NCBI GenBank assembly: GCA_004297165.1
Contig: SCUJ01000008.1
Location: 434,001-498,000 of the forward strand
DNA length: 64,000 bases
DNA from: Gammaproteobacteria bacterium
GTDB taxonomy: Bacteria > Pseudomonadota > Gammaproteobacteria > Eutrophobiales > Eutrophobiaceae
Direction: 5' to 3'
Below the pieces are notes generated by a model, which was given only the letters and a program-made list of their open reading frames with translations, was not told where the DNA came from and did no database searches. Both the position numbers and the translations under genes were made by a program. Positions 23,987 through 34,196 of this stretch are shown in pieces. Positions within the stretch are counted from its first letter, which is position 1. Every line of letters begins with the position of its first letter.

Positions 23987-25405
23987 TCAGAGGATCTCGC
24001 TGGCGTAATCCGCGAGGCGGGAGCGCTCCCCGCGCATCAGGGTGATGTGGCCGCTGTGCTCCCAGTTGCGGAAGCGATCCACGACATAAGTAAGACCCGA
24101 GGTGATCTCGCTGAGATAGGGCGTGTCGATCTGGCTGATATTGCCGAGACAGACGATCTTGCTGCCCGGCCCGGCGCGGGTGATGAGCGTCTTCATCTGT
24201 TTCGAGGTGAGGTTCTGGGCCTCGTCGATGATGATATAGCGGTTGAGGAAGGTGCGGCCGCGCATGAAATTAAGCGAGCGGATCTTGATCCGCTTGTTGA
24301 GGAGATCGGCCGTCGCCTCGCGGCCCCAGTCGCCGTTGGTGGTGTCGGTCCGGTTCAGGACCTCAAGGTTGTCGTGCAGGGCGCCCATCCAGGGCTCCAT
24401 CTTCTCCTCCTCGGTACCGGGCAGAAAACCGATGTCCTCGCCGACCGGGATGGTCACGCGGGTGATGATGATCTCCTTGTAGCGTTTGGCCTCCATGGTC
24501 TGCTGAAGACCCGCGGCCAGCGCGAGCAGGGTCTTGCCGGTGCCGGCCACGCCGAGCAGGGTCACGAGATCGACCTCCGGATCCATGAGGAGATTGAGGG
24601 CGAAGTTCTGTTCCCGGTTGCGGGCCTGGATCCCCCAGACGTTATGGTTGTCCTTGCGGTAATCCGTCGCCAGCACGAAGGTGGTGGAATCGGCCCCGCA
24701 CTGCGTCACGCGGACCTCGAAATTCTCCACGTCATTGCTGTAGAGGCACTGATTCGGATAGCAGGACGCAGCCGCCCGGCCCGGTACCCGGTAGTAGGTC
24801 CTGGCGTTTTCCTTCCAGGATTCGAGCTTGCCGGTCTGGTTCGACCAGAAGCCGTCGGGCAATTGGTCCATCCCGGTATAGAGCAGATCGGCATCGTCCA
24901 GGACCTTGTCATTGTAATAATCCTCGGTGTGAATCCCGAGGATGCGGGCCTTGATGCGCAGGTTGATGTCCTTGGACACCAGCACGACATCGCGGCCGGG
25001 GTGTTTCGCCTGCAGGGAAAGGGTGATGGAGAGTATGGAGTTGTCCGCCTTGCTGCCGGGCAGCGTGCCGGGGACGGTTTCGGACAACACCTCAGTCTGG
25101 AGGAACAACCGGCCGAGCGGCTGCGGCTCGCCATCGTGCTGCAATTCGAGTTTGCCGATCGGCAGGCCCGCGGCGATCTCCTTCGCCTTGCCCTCGTCGA
25201 TGATCCGATCGATGAAGCGGCTCGCCTGGCGGGCGTTGCGGGCGACCTCGGACAGGCCCTTCTTGCCCATGTCGAGTTCTTCCAGCACCACCATGGGGAT
25301 GAAGAGATCGTGTTCCTGGAAGCGGTAAAGCGCCGTGGCGTCGTGCATCAGCACGTTGGTATCCAAGACAAACAGGCGGGTGGCATTCACAGAGGCTGAG
25401 GTCAT
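23987..25405 (-). CDS. PhoH family protein with PIN domain (PhoH2-like)
   Basis: A 472-residue protein: an N-terminal PIN domain (FVLDTNVLMHDATAL, acidic residues of a nuclease active site) and a C-terminal PhoH ATPase with Walker A GVAGTGKTLLALAAG and Walker B YIIIDEAQNLT. PhoH2 proteins combine RNA unwinding and cleavage, so an RNA-quality or toxin-like role is known for the family. It is the first gene of the minus-strand operon running to trpE and is divergent from dapA with a 181-bp gap that should hold both promoters. Confidence 0.92.
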   Translation of the reverse strand: MTSASVNATRLFVLDTNVLMHDATALYRFQEHDLFIPMVVLEELDMGKKGLSEVARNARQASRFIDRIIDEGKAKEIAAGLPIGKLELQHDGEPQPLGRLFLQTEVLSETVPGTLPGSKADNSILSITLSLQAKHPGRDVVLVSKDINLRIKARILGIHTEDYYNDKVLDDADLLYTGMDQLPDGFWSNQTGKLESWKENARTYYRVPGRAAASCYPNQCLYSNDVENFEVRVTQCGADSTTFVLATDYRKDNHNVWGIQARNREQNFALNLLMDPEVDLVTLLGVAGTGKTLLALAAGLQQTMEAKRYKEIIITRVTIPVGEDIGFLPGTEEEKMEPWMGALHDNLEVLNRTDTTNGDWGREATADLLNKRIKIRSLNFMRGRTFLNRYIIIDEAQNLTSKQMKTLITRAGPGSKIVCLGNISQIDTPYLSEITSGLTYVVDRFRNWEHSGHITLMRGERSRLADYASEIL

Positions 25406-25586
25406 TCGATCATCCGGTTCTAATCACAGGCAAGCCTATGATATCACCCTGCGCGATGGTAGTATTGGCAACCTGATCCGCCACGGTGATCGCGGTCCCG
25501 CACAGGCAGTTCGGCATGACCCGCGCGCTTCTCACCGAGTGCCGCGCGGCGCAATTTTTCAAATCGCTCAAACCACAGGATAACGC

Positions 25587-26474
25587 ATGTTCCAAGGCAG
25601 CCTTGTCGCGCTGGTCACCCCGATGCAAGCCGGGGTCGGGCCCGCCACCGCCCTCGACCGGGAGGCCCTGGCGCGGCTGGTCGAATTTCACATCGAGCGG
25701 GGCACGGACGCCATCGTTGCCGTGGGCACGACGGGGGAATCCGCCACGCTCACCCCCGAGGAACATTGCGAGGTCATCCGCCAGGTGGTGGATCTGTGCC
25801 GGGGCCGCGTGCCCGTGATCGCGGGGACCGGCTCGAATTCCACAATCGAGGCCATCGACCTCAGCCAGCGCGCGAAGGAGGCCGGGGCGGATGCCTGTCT
25901 GCTGGTCACGCCCTATTACAACAAACCCACGCAAGAAGGACTTTATCTCCATCACAAGGCGATCGCCGAGGCGGTCGCCATCCCGCAGATCCTGTATAAC
26001 GTCCCAGGTCGCACCGCCTGCGACATGCAACCCGAGACGGTGGCCCGGCTGTCGCGGGTGCCGAACATCATCGGCATCAAGGAGGCGACGGGGGATCTGG
26101 CGCGGCTCGATCGGATCCGGGAACTTTGTCCCGAGGATTTTTATCTATACAGCGGCGATGATGCCACCGGTTGCGAGTTCCTGCTCCGCGGCGGCCATGG
26201 CGTGATCTCCGTAACCGCCAACGCCGCGCCGGCGGCCATGAGCTCAATGTGCCGGGCGGCCCTGGCCGGCGACGCGCCGACAGCGCGAAGCTGGAACGCC
26301 AGGCTGGAACTGCTGCACCGCGACCTGTTCCTGGAGGCGAACCCCATCCCGGTCAAATGGGCCGTGCGAAGATTGGGCCTGATCGCGGCGGGGATCCGGC
26401 TGCCGCTCACCTGGTTGTCGGAGAAGTTCGAGAACCAGCTCGAAGCCGCCATGCGCGCCGCGGAATTAATCTAG
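25587..26474 (+). CDS. dapA: 4-hydroxy-tetrahydrodipicolinate synthase
   Basis: A 295-residue TIM-barrel enzyme of lysine and diaminopimelate synthesis that condenses pyruvate with aspartate semialdehyde. Visible: [14 protein letters not shown] near the N-terminus, the catalytic tyrosine in LYNVPGRT and the Schiff-base lysine in GIKEATGDL. Length and start ([13 protein letters not shown]) are normal. The lipoprotein gene bamC follows 17 bp later, an order usual in gammaproteobacteria. Confidence 0.95.
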   Translation: MFQGSLVALVTPMQAGVGPATALDREALARLVEFHIERGTDAIVAVGTTGESATLTPEEHCEVIRQVVDLCRGRVPVIAGTGSNSTIEAIDLSQRAKEAGADACLLVTPYYNKPTQEGLYLHHKAIAEAVAIPQILYNVPGRTACDMQPETVARLSRVPNIIGIKEATGDLARLDRIRELCPEDFYLYSGDDATGCEFLLRGGHGVISVTANAAPAAMSSMCRAALAGDAPTARSWNARLELLHRDLFLEANPIPVKWAVRRLGLIAAGIRLPLTWLSEKFENQLEAAMRAAELI

Positions 26475-26491
26475 TCAAAGGTAAGATAATC

Positions 26492-27577
26492 ATGCGTCTA
26501 TGTTGCGTCATCATTCTGATCAGCATCCTTGCCGGATGTTCCTACATTCCCAAACTGGATGCGGTACTGCCGGACAAGCGGACCGAATACAAGAAGAGCG
26601 AATCCCTGCCCGAGCTGGAGGTCCCGCCCGATCTGACCGCCGCACAGGGCGAGGGCGCCATGGGCATACCCGGCGAGGCCACGCTTTCGGAATACAAGCG
26701 CCAGGAGGAAGGCCGCGACAATCCGCAAGCGATCAGTGGCGCGGTCATGGCGCAAGCGCCTTCCGCATCGCCCACGGCGGGCGCTAACTGGGTCCTGGCG
26801 CCGGGCGAAACCGCCGAGGTCTGGGCGCGGCTCGGCCGCTATTTCATCGATCAGGGCTACCTGCTGGACCTGAACGACATGGAGTTGGGCGTGCTGGAAA
26901 CCGACTGGTCGCCGCCATTGCGGGAAGGCGGGTTCATCTACCACGACAAATTCAAGATCTTCTCCGAACCCGGCCAGACCCCTGGGACCCTGGTGCTCTT
27001 CATCGGCAACTCACGACAGGAACAGGTCTTCGGATCCAACGGGACCGAGCACTGGGTCGATCAGGGCAACAACCCCGCCGCGGAACAGCGGCTCGCCGCG
27101 GAGCTTGATGTCTTCTTCAACGGCGCCGCGCAACCCGCGCCCGCGGTGGCGATCAGTCCCGCCTCCGCCACGCCGAGCTATGCCAGCGCCGCTGGCGGCG
27201 CGGAGATCCAGCGGATCAACGACGGCCGGGAGTTCCTCAATCTGCCCGAGGAATTCAGCTTCGCCTGGCGGAAGATGGAAACGGTCCTCGCCTCCGCGGG
27301 GCTCGTCATCGCCAGCATGAACGAGTCGGAAGGCATCTACTCCGTCACTTACTACCCGGGCGGCAAGACCGAAAAGAAAAAAGGCTGGGTCTCGAAACTG
27401 AAATTCTGGGATCGGGACGAACCCCGCAATACCGGCGGCTCCGAATTCAAGATCAGCCTGACCGGGGTCGGCAACCGGACGGAACTTATCGTCCTTGACG
27501 CCAACAGTAACTGGGAGACCAGCCCCGAGGCCACGGACGTGCTTGAACTCATCCGCAGTTATTACAACCGATCCTAA
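26492..27577 (+). CDS. bamC: Outer membrane assembly lipoprotein BamC
   Basis: A 361-residue lipoprotein with lipobox LAGC (C16) after a short hydrophobic signal, the disordered BamC N-terminal region (KKSESLPELEVPPDL, which in E. coli lies along BamD) and two helix-grip domains (around AEVWARLGRYFIDQG and EFSFAWRKMETVLASAG). It is the non-essential subunit of the BAM complex that folds outer-membrane proteins. The ATG at 26492 is the one that gives the lipoprotein signal; the open frame upstream runs through dapA. BamB is encoded 1.7 kb away on the other strand. Confidence 0.9.
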   Translation: MRLCCVIILISILAGCSYIPKLDAVLPDKRTEYKKSESLPELEVPPDLTAAQGEGAMGIPGEATLSEYKRQEEGRDNPQAISGAVMAQAPSASPTAGANWVLAPGETAEVWARLGRYFIDQGYLLDLNDMELGVLETDWSPPLREGGFIYHDKFKIFSEPGQTPGTLVLFIGNSRQEQVFGSNGTEHWVDQGNNPAAEQRLAAELDVFFNGAAQPAPAVAISPASATPSYASAAGGAEIQRINDGREFLNLPEEFSFAWRKMETVLASAGLVIASMNESEGIYSVTYYPGGKTEKKKGWVSKLKFWDRDEPRNTGGSEFKISLTGVGNRTELIVLDANSNWETSPEATDVLELIRSYYNRS

Positions 27578-27589
27578 AGGAAGCTCTGA

Positions 27590-27730
27590 ATTCCATTGGT
27601 CGTCTTTCCGGCGAAAGCGACCCACAGGAAGTGGGAAATGTCGCGAGAGGACAGGAAGTCCGGAGCGACCGGAATCCAGTCAAAAACAATTGGTACTGGA
27701 TGCCGGGTCAAGCCCGGCAAGACGAAATAG
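27590..27730. repeat. Dispersed repeat between bamC and der
   Basis: The 204-bp gap contains a mosaic of sequences typical of common proteobacterial dispersed repeats: TTTCCGGCGAAAGC near 27606, CCGGAATCCAGT near 27668 and CTGGATGCCGGGTCAAGC with GCCCGGC forming a small hairpin near 27700. The elements look degenerate. The two flanking genes converge, so the repeat lies in a safe site; it could act as a terminator region. Confidence 0.5.
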
Positions 27731-27781
27731 ATACTGATACAGAGGCTCCTAAAGTAGACCTGAAGTTGGGGACACTGCCGG

Positions 27782-29182
27782 TCAGGACCTCTTCCCGGTA
27801 TGCCGCAACATCCGTTTGCGTTTCACGATCTGGCGCGGGGTGAGTTCGTTGCGCCGGCCCTTGAAGGGGTTATCCCCGGTCTTGAGGCTGATGAGGACAG
27901 GCGTACCCGTCAACCGCAAACGCTGCCGGAAATAGTTGGCCAGATATCGCTGGTAGGCCTCCGGCAGGAACTCCGTCTGATTGCCGTGAATGACGATCCG
28001 CAGCGGGTTGTGGCCGCCGAGGTGGGCATAGCGCAACTTGATCCTGCGTCCTCTCACCAGCGGCGGTGAATGCTCCATGAGGGCCCGCTCCAGGAATTCA
28101 GTCAACTGGGAGGATTTGTATTCGCGGGATTGCACCTGCCGGATCTTCTCGATGCTCTCGAACAGTTTGCCTACCCCGGTGCCATGGCGGGCCGAGATGA
28201 AATGCAGGCAGGCGTGGGAGACGAAGTCGAGTTTGCGCTCAAGTTGATCCCGAATCCGCTTTCGCTGGTAGGGATCCAGCCCGTCCCATTTGTTCACCGC
28301 GATCACCAGGGCCTTGCCCAGTTCGACTGTCATCCCGATGAGGGAGATGTCCTGCTCCGTCACGGCCTCGGTGGCGTCCAGCACCACGATGATCGCCGCC
28401 GCGGCGTCCATGGCGGCGAGTGTCTTGACCACGCTGAATTTCTCGATCGCATCGGTGACCCTGGCCCGGCGCCTCACCCCGGCGGTATCGATCAACCGGT
28501 AATCGCGACCCTGACGGCGGAAGGGGATGCTGATGGAATCGCGCGTGGTGCCGGGCTCCGCCGAGGTCAGCAAGCGTTCCTCGCCCAGGATGCGGTTGAT
28601 CAGGGTCGATTTCCCAACGTTCGGACGGCCGATGAAGGTGATGGGCAAACCCTCCGCCGGTCCGATATCGTCTTCAGGGTGATCGGGGATCTCCCGGCAC
28701 ACCTGGTCCAGCAGCGCCTCCGTCCCGGATCCCCGTTGCCCCGAAATGGCGATCGGCTCGCCGACGCCGAGGCGATGGAAATCCGCGGTCGCGAGATGTG
28801 GATCGAGTCCCTCCACCTTGTTTACCAGCAGATACAACCGGGGGCACAGCGGCCGCAGTTCCTGCGCCAGCGCCTCGTCGGCGGCGTTGATCCCGGCGCG
28901 GCCATCGACGATCCAGAACACGGCATCGGCCTCGGTGGCGGCGCGGATCGATTGACCTGAGACCTGCTCCTCCAGGGACTCGTTGCCCGTATCGGCATCG
29001 TGCAGACCCCCGGTGTCGATCAGCAGGATATGACGTTCCGCATGACTGAAAGCCCCGTACTGGCGGTCGCGGGTGACGCCGGGCGAATCGAGCACGATCG
29101 CCGCGCGGGTCCCGGTCAGCCGGTTGAAAAGCGTGGATTTACCTACGTTCGGACGACCGAGGATTGCGATGGTGATGGTCAT
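27782..29182 (-). CDS. der: Ribosome biogenesis GTPase Der
   Basis: A 466-residue double-GTPase needed for assembly of the 50S ribosomal subunit. Both G domains are complete: GRPNVGKSTLFNRLTG with DTGGLHD near the N-terminus, and GRPNVGKSTLINRI with DTAGVRRRAR and NKWDGLD in the second. A KH-like C-terminal domain follows, ending in a basic tail. The gene closes the bamB-der block and lies 46 bp after bamB. Confidence 0.96.
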   Translation of the reverse strand: MTITIAILGRPNVGKSTLFNRLTGTRAAIVLDSPGVTRDRQYGAFSHAERHILLIDTGGLHDADTGNESLEEQVSGQSIRAATEADAVFWIVDGRAGINAADEALAQELRPLCPRLYLLVNKVEGLDPHLATADFHRLGVGEPIAISGQRGSGTEALLDQVCREIPDHPEDDIGPAEGLPITFIGRPNVGKSTLINRILGEERLLTSAEPGTTRDSISIPFRRQGRDYRLIDTAGVRRRARVTDAIEKFSVVKTLAAMDAAAAIIVVLDATEAVTEQDISLIGMTVELGKALVIAVNKWDGLDPYQRKRIRDQLERKLDFVSHACLHFISARHGTGVGKLFESIEKIRQVQSREYKSSQLTEFLERALMEHSPPLVRGRRIKLRYAHLGGHNPLRIVIHGNQTEFLPEAYQRYLANYFRQRLRLTGTPVLISLKTGDNPFKGRRNELTPRQIVKRKRMLRHTGKRS

Positions 29183-29228
29183 GGTCGCCGCCCCTGCCTG
29201 TGTATGAAACGCCCCCGGGCGTTTCCGG

Positions 29229-30428
29229 TCAACGAAATGTGCTAGCCGTCAGGGTTCCGTCACTGCTGAAGGCATAGAGGATATTTCCCACGACGAGCGG
29301 CGGGGCGATGTAAGGGGCATCGGCCGGCCGGGTGCGGGCGACGAAATCGCCGGTCCGTTTGTCCAGCCAATGGAGATAGCCTTCCACATCGCCGACGACG
29401 AGATAATCGCCGACCCGCGCCGGGGCCGTGACGTTGCGCATGTTCAGGCGGCCCTGCTCCCAGATCTGCTCCCCGGAAAAACGATCGAAGGCGCGGATGT
29501 GGCTGGACTGGTCGGAGATATAAAGATAATCCTCATCCACCGCGAAGCCGGCGTAGGAAGACAGATCCGTGGTCCAGAGGATCCGGCCGGTCTCCAACTG
29601 GACCGCCGCCACCTGCCCTTGATAGGTGGCCGCGTAGATCACGCCTTCCAGGATGATCGGATCGGAATCGATATCCACCATCTGCTCCATATCCGTGCTG
29701 CCGCGCGGGGTGGTGATTCGGGCCTCCCACAGCAGGCGACCGGTCTTCAGTTCCAGGGCCACGAGGCGCCCCTCATCGAACCCGGCGATCACCTTGTCGT
29801 CCTGGATGAGCGGCGTGGCCGTGCCGCGCAGACTGAGCGATGGCACCTCGCGATCGTAGACCCACAGGCGGCGGCCGTTCTCGCCGTTCAGGGCATGCAA
29901 TTTGCCGTCGATCGATCGCACGATGACCGTGCCGCCCGCCCGTTTCGGGGCGGACAGGATCTCGCTGGAGACCCGGGCGCGCCAGAGGAATTTGCCGTCC
30001 TGGGATCGGTAGGAGAAGACCTCGCCGTCGTTCGTGCCCACCAGCAGGCTTTCCTCGCCGTAACCGGGACCGGCCGAGATCTTGGCCTTATCGCCCTTGG
30101 ACCAGAACCGCTGTTTCTGTATGGCGTTGCGCGACCAGAACTCCCGCCCGTTGGTGGCGTCGAGGGCTTGCAGCCGGCCGCGGGAATCCACGATGTATAG
30201 CCGCTGCGCGGCATAAACAGGGGAGAGCCGGAGATAATATTTATCGTTGCCCTTGCCAATGCGCCGCGACCAGAGTTCGGCCACGTTCAGCGAGGGCATG
30301 AATTCGACCAGTTCCGCCGGGGGGATGGCGTTGTCTTCGTCGCCGGCAAGCATCCTTTTGGCGTCTTCCATCATGCTGCAACCGCAAAGCGAGAGCAGCA
30401 GCGCGCACACAAGACTTTTATACATCAT
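29229..30428 (-). CDS. bamB: Outer membrane assembly lipoprotein BamB
   Basis: A 399-residue beta-propeller lipoprotein of the BAM complex. The signal ends in lipobox LCGC (C17), and the body has repeated PQQ-type blades (ALDATNGREFWSRN, LNGENGRRLWVYD, LELKTGRLLWEARI, VQLETGRILWTTDL). It acts at the inner face of the outer membrane with BamA. Either methionine at 30428 or 30425 can start it; the first overlaps the upstream TPR protein gene by 4 bp. Order yfgM-bamB-der is the gammaproteobacterial norm. Confidence 0.94.
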   Translation of the reverse strand: MMYKSLVCALLLSLCGCSMMEDAKRMLAGDEDNAIPPAELVEFMPSLNVAELWSRRIGKGNDKYYLRLSPVYAAQRLYIVDSRGRLQALDATNGREFWSRNAIQKQRFWSKGDKAKISAGPGYGEESLLVGTNDGEVFSYRSQDGKFLWRARVSSEILSAPKRAGGTVIVRSIDGKLHALNGENGRRLWVYDREVPSLSLRGTATPLIQDDKVIAGFDEGRLVALELKTGRLLWEARITTPRGSTDMEQMVDIDSDPIILEGVIYAATYQGQVAAVQLETGRILWTTDLSSYAGFAVDEDYLYISDQSSHIRAFDRFSGEQIWEQGRLNMRNVTAPARVGDYLVVGDVEGYLHWLDKRTGDFVARTRPADAPYIAPPLVVGNILYAFSSDGTLTASTFR

Positions 30429-31069
30429 TCTTGACCGGCGCCGCCGAGACTTTCGAGTTTCATCTCCAGAACAACCGTATCGCTCTGCTCGGCGCGGGCA
30501 TTCTCCAGGGCCTGCTGGTAAAAGGTTCGCGCCGCCTTCAGATCGCCGAGGGCCAATTGGATATCCCCGCGGAGTTCGTCAAAGGCCGCTGCAAAGGTCC
30601 CCGGGTCCTTCGCCTCCAGTTCCTTGAGCGCCGCCTCGTGATCGCCATTCGCCGTCAATACGGCGCTGAGGCGCAGGCGGATCAGCGGTTGCAGTTTCGC
30701 GTCATCGTTGCTTTCCAGGGCCTTGCGCAGGTGTTCCGCGGCCTTGGGATAATCATCGGCCGCCACTGCCATGCGCGCCTGCGCCAACCCCGCAAAGACC
30801 GCATACCGCATGGACGGATAATCGTTGATCAGCTCCTCGGCGCGTTCGTTGGCCTCTTTCTGGGCCTCCGGGTTGCCCAGCGCCGTGAGCAGCTCCTGAT
30901 AAATATCGGAAGCGGCCTCCGCCCGCACGCGCAAATGATCCTGCCAGGCGCGCCAACCAAAGATGGCGGCGAGTCCCAGCACTATGCCGGCGATCACCGA
31001 CTTGCCGTTCTCGCCCCACCACTTTCTCAGGGCCTCGACCTGTTCCTGTTCTGACAGATAATCTTCCAA
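30425..31069 (-). CDS. yfgM: YfgM-family membrane-anchored TPR protein
   Basis: A 214-residue protein with a short cytoplasmic N-terminus (SEQEQVEALRKWWGENGK), one transmembrane helix (SVIAGIVLGLAAIFGW) and a periplasmic domain of tetratricopeptide-like helices (AEHLRKALESNDDAKLQ, AALKELEAKDPGTFAAAF). In E. coli YfgM works with the chaperone PpiD at the Sec translocon. Its gene lies between hisS and bamB, as usual. The length is near the family norm. Confidence 0.9.
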   Translation of the reverse strand: MEDYLSEQEQVEALRKWWGENGKSVIAGIVLGLAAIFGWRAWQDHLRVRAEAASDIYQELLTALGNPEAQKEANERAEELINDYPSMRYAVFAGLAQARMAVAADDYPKAAEHLRKALESNDDAKLQPLIRLRLSAVLTANGDHEAALKELEAKDPGTFAAAFDELRGDIQLALGDLKAARTFYQQALENARAEQSDTVVLEMKLESLGGAGQE

Positions 31070-31124
31070 ACAAACCTCCCGGATTTAACCGAGCGTTACT
31101 TTAATAGGCAAAACAAGCGCCGCA

Positions 31125-32396
31125 TTATACATTCATTAACAACTCAGACAATGCGCCGGGCAGCGCCGGCCAGGCGACCTCCCGCTGCGGCAGATCCCGG
31201 CGCAGGTGCTTGATGGCCACGGTATTTCTGGCCAGTTCATCTTCCGCCAGGATCAGGGCCAGCGAGGCGCCGGAGCGATCGGCCTTCTTGAACTGGCTCT
31301 TCATGCCGCCGCCCCCGCAATGCAGGATCACCTTCAGGGATGGATGGGCATCACGGACCTGCTCGGCAAGCTGCATGGCGCGCGCCTCGCTGCCGGCCCC
31401 GGCATGGATGAAATAGAGATCCGGACGCGAATCCAGCGGTTCCTTCAGATCGGCCAACTCCAGCAGGCGCTCCATGCCGAGGGCGAAACCCACGGCGGGC
31501 GTGGTCTTGCCGCCGAAATGCTCCACCATGCCGTCATAGCGGCCGCCCGCGCAGACCGTACCCTGCGCGCCGAGCCGGCTGGTGACCCATTCGAACACGG
31601 TCTTGCAATAATAATCGAGCCCCCGCACCAGCCTGGGATTCACCGTGAATGTCACCCCGGCCCCGGTCAGCAGCTCTTGCAGACCCGCGAAGTGGTCCGC
31701 GGACTCCGGGTCCAGATAACCGCTCATGGCCGGCGCATTGGCAATAAGGTTCTGGAGGTCCGGATCCTTGCTGTCCAGTATCCGCAGGGGATTGCGCTCG
31801 AGCCTGGCGCGGCTGTCCTCATCCAACTGATCTTTGTGTCCGGTGAAATACTCGACCAGGACATTGCGGTAAGCGAGGCGCGCCGCCGCCGAGCCGAGGG
31901 AATTGATCTGGAGCGTGATGTCGTCAAGACCGAGTTCCCGCCAGAGCCTGGCGCAGAGCAGGATCAGTTCGGCGTCGATATCCGGTCCCGGCAGGCCGAA
32001 CGCCTCGACCCCGGTTTGATGAAACTGGCGCAACCGGCCTTTCTGGGGCCGCTCCCTCCGGAACATGGGGCCGTTATACCAGAGCTTTTGCACCCCAGTC
32101 TGAAACAGGCTGTGCTGCAACCCGGCCCTGACGCACCCGGCGGTGCCTTCGGGCCGCAAGGTCAGATTGTCGCCGTTGCGATCGACGAAGCTGTACATCT
32201 CCTTGGAGACGATGTCGGTGGTCTCGCCGATGGAATGCGCGAACAGCTCGGTCTTCTCCAGGATCGGAAAACGGATCTCCTGGTAGCCGTATTGCTCCAG
32301 CACGCGCCGGATCAGCGCTTCGAGAGATTGCCAGCGTCCGGTCTCGTCGGCCAGGATATCGTTCATGCCCCTGATGGCCTGAATCTTTTCCGTCAC
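31125..32396 (-). CDS. hisS: Histidyl-tRNA synthetase
   Basis: A 423-residue class II synthetase of normal length, charging tRNA-His. The class II motifs are visible: motif 2 around [17 protein letters not shown], the histidine-binding [15 protein letters not shown], and motif 3 [13 protein letters not shown]. The C-terminal anticodon-binding domain follows ([15 protein letters not shown]). In many relatives ispG lies between rodZ and hisS; here the 79-bp gap has no gene, so ispG must be elsewhere. Confidence 0.96.
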   Translation of the reverse strand: MTEKIQAIRGMNDILADETGRWQSLEALIRRVLEQYGYQEIRFPILEKTELFAHSIGETTDIVSKEMYSFVDRNGDNLTLRPEGTAGCVRAGLQHSLFQTGVQKLWYNGPMFRRERPQKGRLRQFHQTGVEAFGLPGPDIDAELILLCARLWRELGLDDITLQINSLGSAAARLAYRNVLVEYFTGHKDQLDEDSRARLERNPLRILDSKDPDLQNLIANAPAMSGYLDPESADHFAGLQELLTGAGVTFTVNPRLVRGLDYYCKTVFEWVTSRLGAQGTVCAGGRYDGMVEHFGGKTTPAVGFALGMERLLELADLKEPLDSRPDLYFIHAGAGSEARAMQLAEQVRDAHPSLKVILHCGGGGMKSQFKKADRSGASLALILAEDELARNTVAIKHLRRDLPQREVAWPALPGALSELLMNV

Positions 32397-32475
32397 GGTC
32401 TGTTATGGGCTCCTGTGGTAGTGGGCACGATCAATCATCGGATGCGAAATCTCGCCTGGAGCGCCGACAGCGCCT

Positions 32476-33426
32476 TTACTCCAGAGTAAAACTGGCGACG
32501 CCGGAGTGGGAATAGGGGGCGGGATCGAAGGGCTCGCCGTTGAACTCCAGGATGACGCCCTGGGAGAAGCCCAGTTTCACGGCAAAGGGCGCCGCGCCCG
32601 AGAGCGAGATCTGATCGCCGGTCCGCGCCAGGTTTTCATACAGGCGATGGCCGTCGCGATCGGTGACCTCCACCCAGGAATCCGCGGTAAAGCGGAGCTT
32701 GAGCAGGTCCGGGCCCTGGGCGATCGCGGCGTTATCCGCGGCGCCAGCCACACCGCCGTCAATCGCCGCTGCCTGCGTGGTTGCATCGGCTGCGGTTTCG
32801 GTCAGAGCGGCATTAACGCCAGCCTCGACAAGCTCTGTCAAATCGCCGCCTGCCGCCGGTATCGGCGAGTGGTCAGGGGATATAACAGTATCGGTGAATT
32901 CGTTCTCGATTTCTTCGGGGGCGACATCCGCGAGGAGATCCGTGGCGATAGCGGCTGTCGCTGGAATGGGCTGCGGCACAGCGGGCGCCGTGGTTTGGGC
33001 GGCCTCCGCGGGCTGGTCAGGCTCATCCACCAGGTAATTGCTGCGCACCCACGAGAACACCAGCAGCCCGATCACCAGTAAGACCACCCAGGTGAAGGCC
33101 TGAACCGGTTTGTCGCGGCTGCTGATCTGGGCCGGGGGCCGGACTTCGGGGATGATCTCGGGCGGGCCCGGCGCGACCTTGTTGTAGATGGCGATGATCA
33201 GGTCCGCATCCGCGCCGACCAGTCGCGAGTAACTGCGGAGATAGCCGCGGGTATAGGTCGAGGCCGTGAGGTCGACGAACTTATTCTGTTCCAGGGCCTC
33301 GATGATGCTGGCATCGAGATAGAGTTTGGCGGCGATGTCCTGCACGGTGAGCTTGCGCTCCTCGCGCAGCGCCTTCAGCATCTCGCCTGGCGATGCCTGG
33401 ACTTCATGCAATGGCGCTTCTTTCAT
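32476..33426 (-). CDS. rodZ: RodZ-like cytoskeletal/helix-turn-helix protein
   Basis: A 316-residue RodZ-type protein: N-terminal HTH_25 helix-turn-helix (GEMLKALREERKLTVQDIAAKLYLD), a transmembrane helix (FTWVVLLVIGLLVFSWV, about 115-131), a long proline/alanine-rich periplasmic linker and the C-terminal DUF4115 beta domain (LKLRFTADSWVEVTDRDG). It anchors MreB and helps to keep the rod shape. It starts 2 bp after pilW in the pilW-rodZ-hisS order. Confidence 0.9.
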   Translation of the reverse strand: MKEAPLHEVQASPGEMLKALREERKLTVQDIAAKLYLDASIIEALEQNKFVDLTASTYTRGYLRSYSRLVGADADLIIAIYNKVAPGPPEIIPEVRPPAQISSRDKPVQAFTWVVLLVIGLLVFSWVRSNYLVDEPDQPAEAAQTTAPAVPQPIPATAAIATDLLADVAPEEIENEFTDTVISPDHSPIPAAGGDLTELVEAGVNAALTETAADATTQAAAIDGGVAGAADNAAIAQGPDLLKLRFTADSWVEVTDRDGHRLYENLARTGDQISLSGAAPFAVKLGFSQGVILEFNGEPFDPAPYSHSGVASFTLE

Positions 33427-33428
33427 GA

Positions 33429-34196
33429 TCAGCGCAGGCCGGATTGCTCCAGCAATCCCGCTTCCCGCGAATCCGGAAAATTATTTTTCAGCATCAGGAC
33501 ATAGCTCGAAACCGCGTTGGTATCGCCCAGCTCCCGTTCGATCTGGATACCGAGCCAGAGGGATTGCGCGGTGGGTTTGGCGTTAGCCAGATAGCGCTGG
33601 AGGAAACCGCGGGCGGAGAGCGCGTTGCCCTGCTCCTGGGAGATCTGCGCCATGCGGATCAGGGCATCGGCGAGATCGCGGTTCAATTCGAGCGCCTTTC
33701 TGTAGTACTCCTCGGCCTTGACCAGTTGTCCCGATTTCTGCATGCAGATGCCGGCATTGGTCAATGCCACCTCGGGCATCTGGTTCAGTGGATTGCCGGC
33801 CGCCTGGAGAAAAATCTTCTCGGCCTCGGCGGCCCGTTCCGTGTTGCACAAGAACTGGCCGAAATTGTTCAACACCGCCGGGTCATTGCTGGCGAGGCCC
33901 AGCGCCTTGCGGAAATTCCTCTCGGCGTCGGCATTCTGCCCCATCCGTTGATAAAGCAGGCCGTAGATGTTGTAGGTGCCGTAGTAGCCCGGATCGATCG
34001 CCCTGGCGCGATCCAGCTTCTCCAGGGCCTTTTCATAGTTGCCTTCCCGCATGTATTCGGCGCCTACATTAATATTGGCGGTGACCGCATCCTTGGTTGC
34101 GGCGCGGGGGCGGAGATTGCTGCTGTTGCCGGCCTGATTGCACCCCCACAGTGGCAGGCACATCAGCGCCGGGATAATCAGTCGTGTCAGGTTCAT
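33429..34196 (-). CDS. pilW: Type IV pilus biogenesis lipoprotein PilW/PilF
   Basis: A 255-residue lipoprotein (lipobox LWGC, C19) with six tetratricopeptide-like repeats (for example [22 protein letters not shown] and [20 protein letters not shown]). In Pseudomonas and Neisseria relatives it is the pilotin for the secretin PilQ and is needed for pilus assembly. Its start overlaps the rlmN stop by 4 bp, the standard genomic place. No other pilus genes are present in the window. Confidence 0.9.
   Translation of the reverse strand: MNLTRLIIPALMCLPLWGCNQAGNSSNLRPRAATKDAVTANINVGAEYMREGNYEKALEKLDRARAIDPGYYGTYNIYGLLYQRMGQNADAERNFRKALGLASNDPAVLNNFGQFLCNTERAAEAEKIFLQAAGNPLNQMPEVALTNAGICMQKSGQLVKAEEYYRKALELNRDLADALIRMAQISQEQGNALSARGFLQRYLANAKPTAQSLWLGIQIERELGDTNAVSSYVLMLKNNFPDSREAGLLEQSGLR

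Noticed and set aside
22898-25399. An 833-codon open frame on the plus strand opposite queG and phoH
   Set aside because: It is antisense to two well-recognised genes, has low-complexity composition typical of GC-rich shadow frames and no family pattern.
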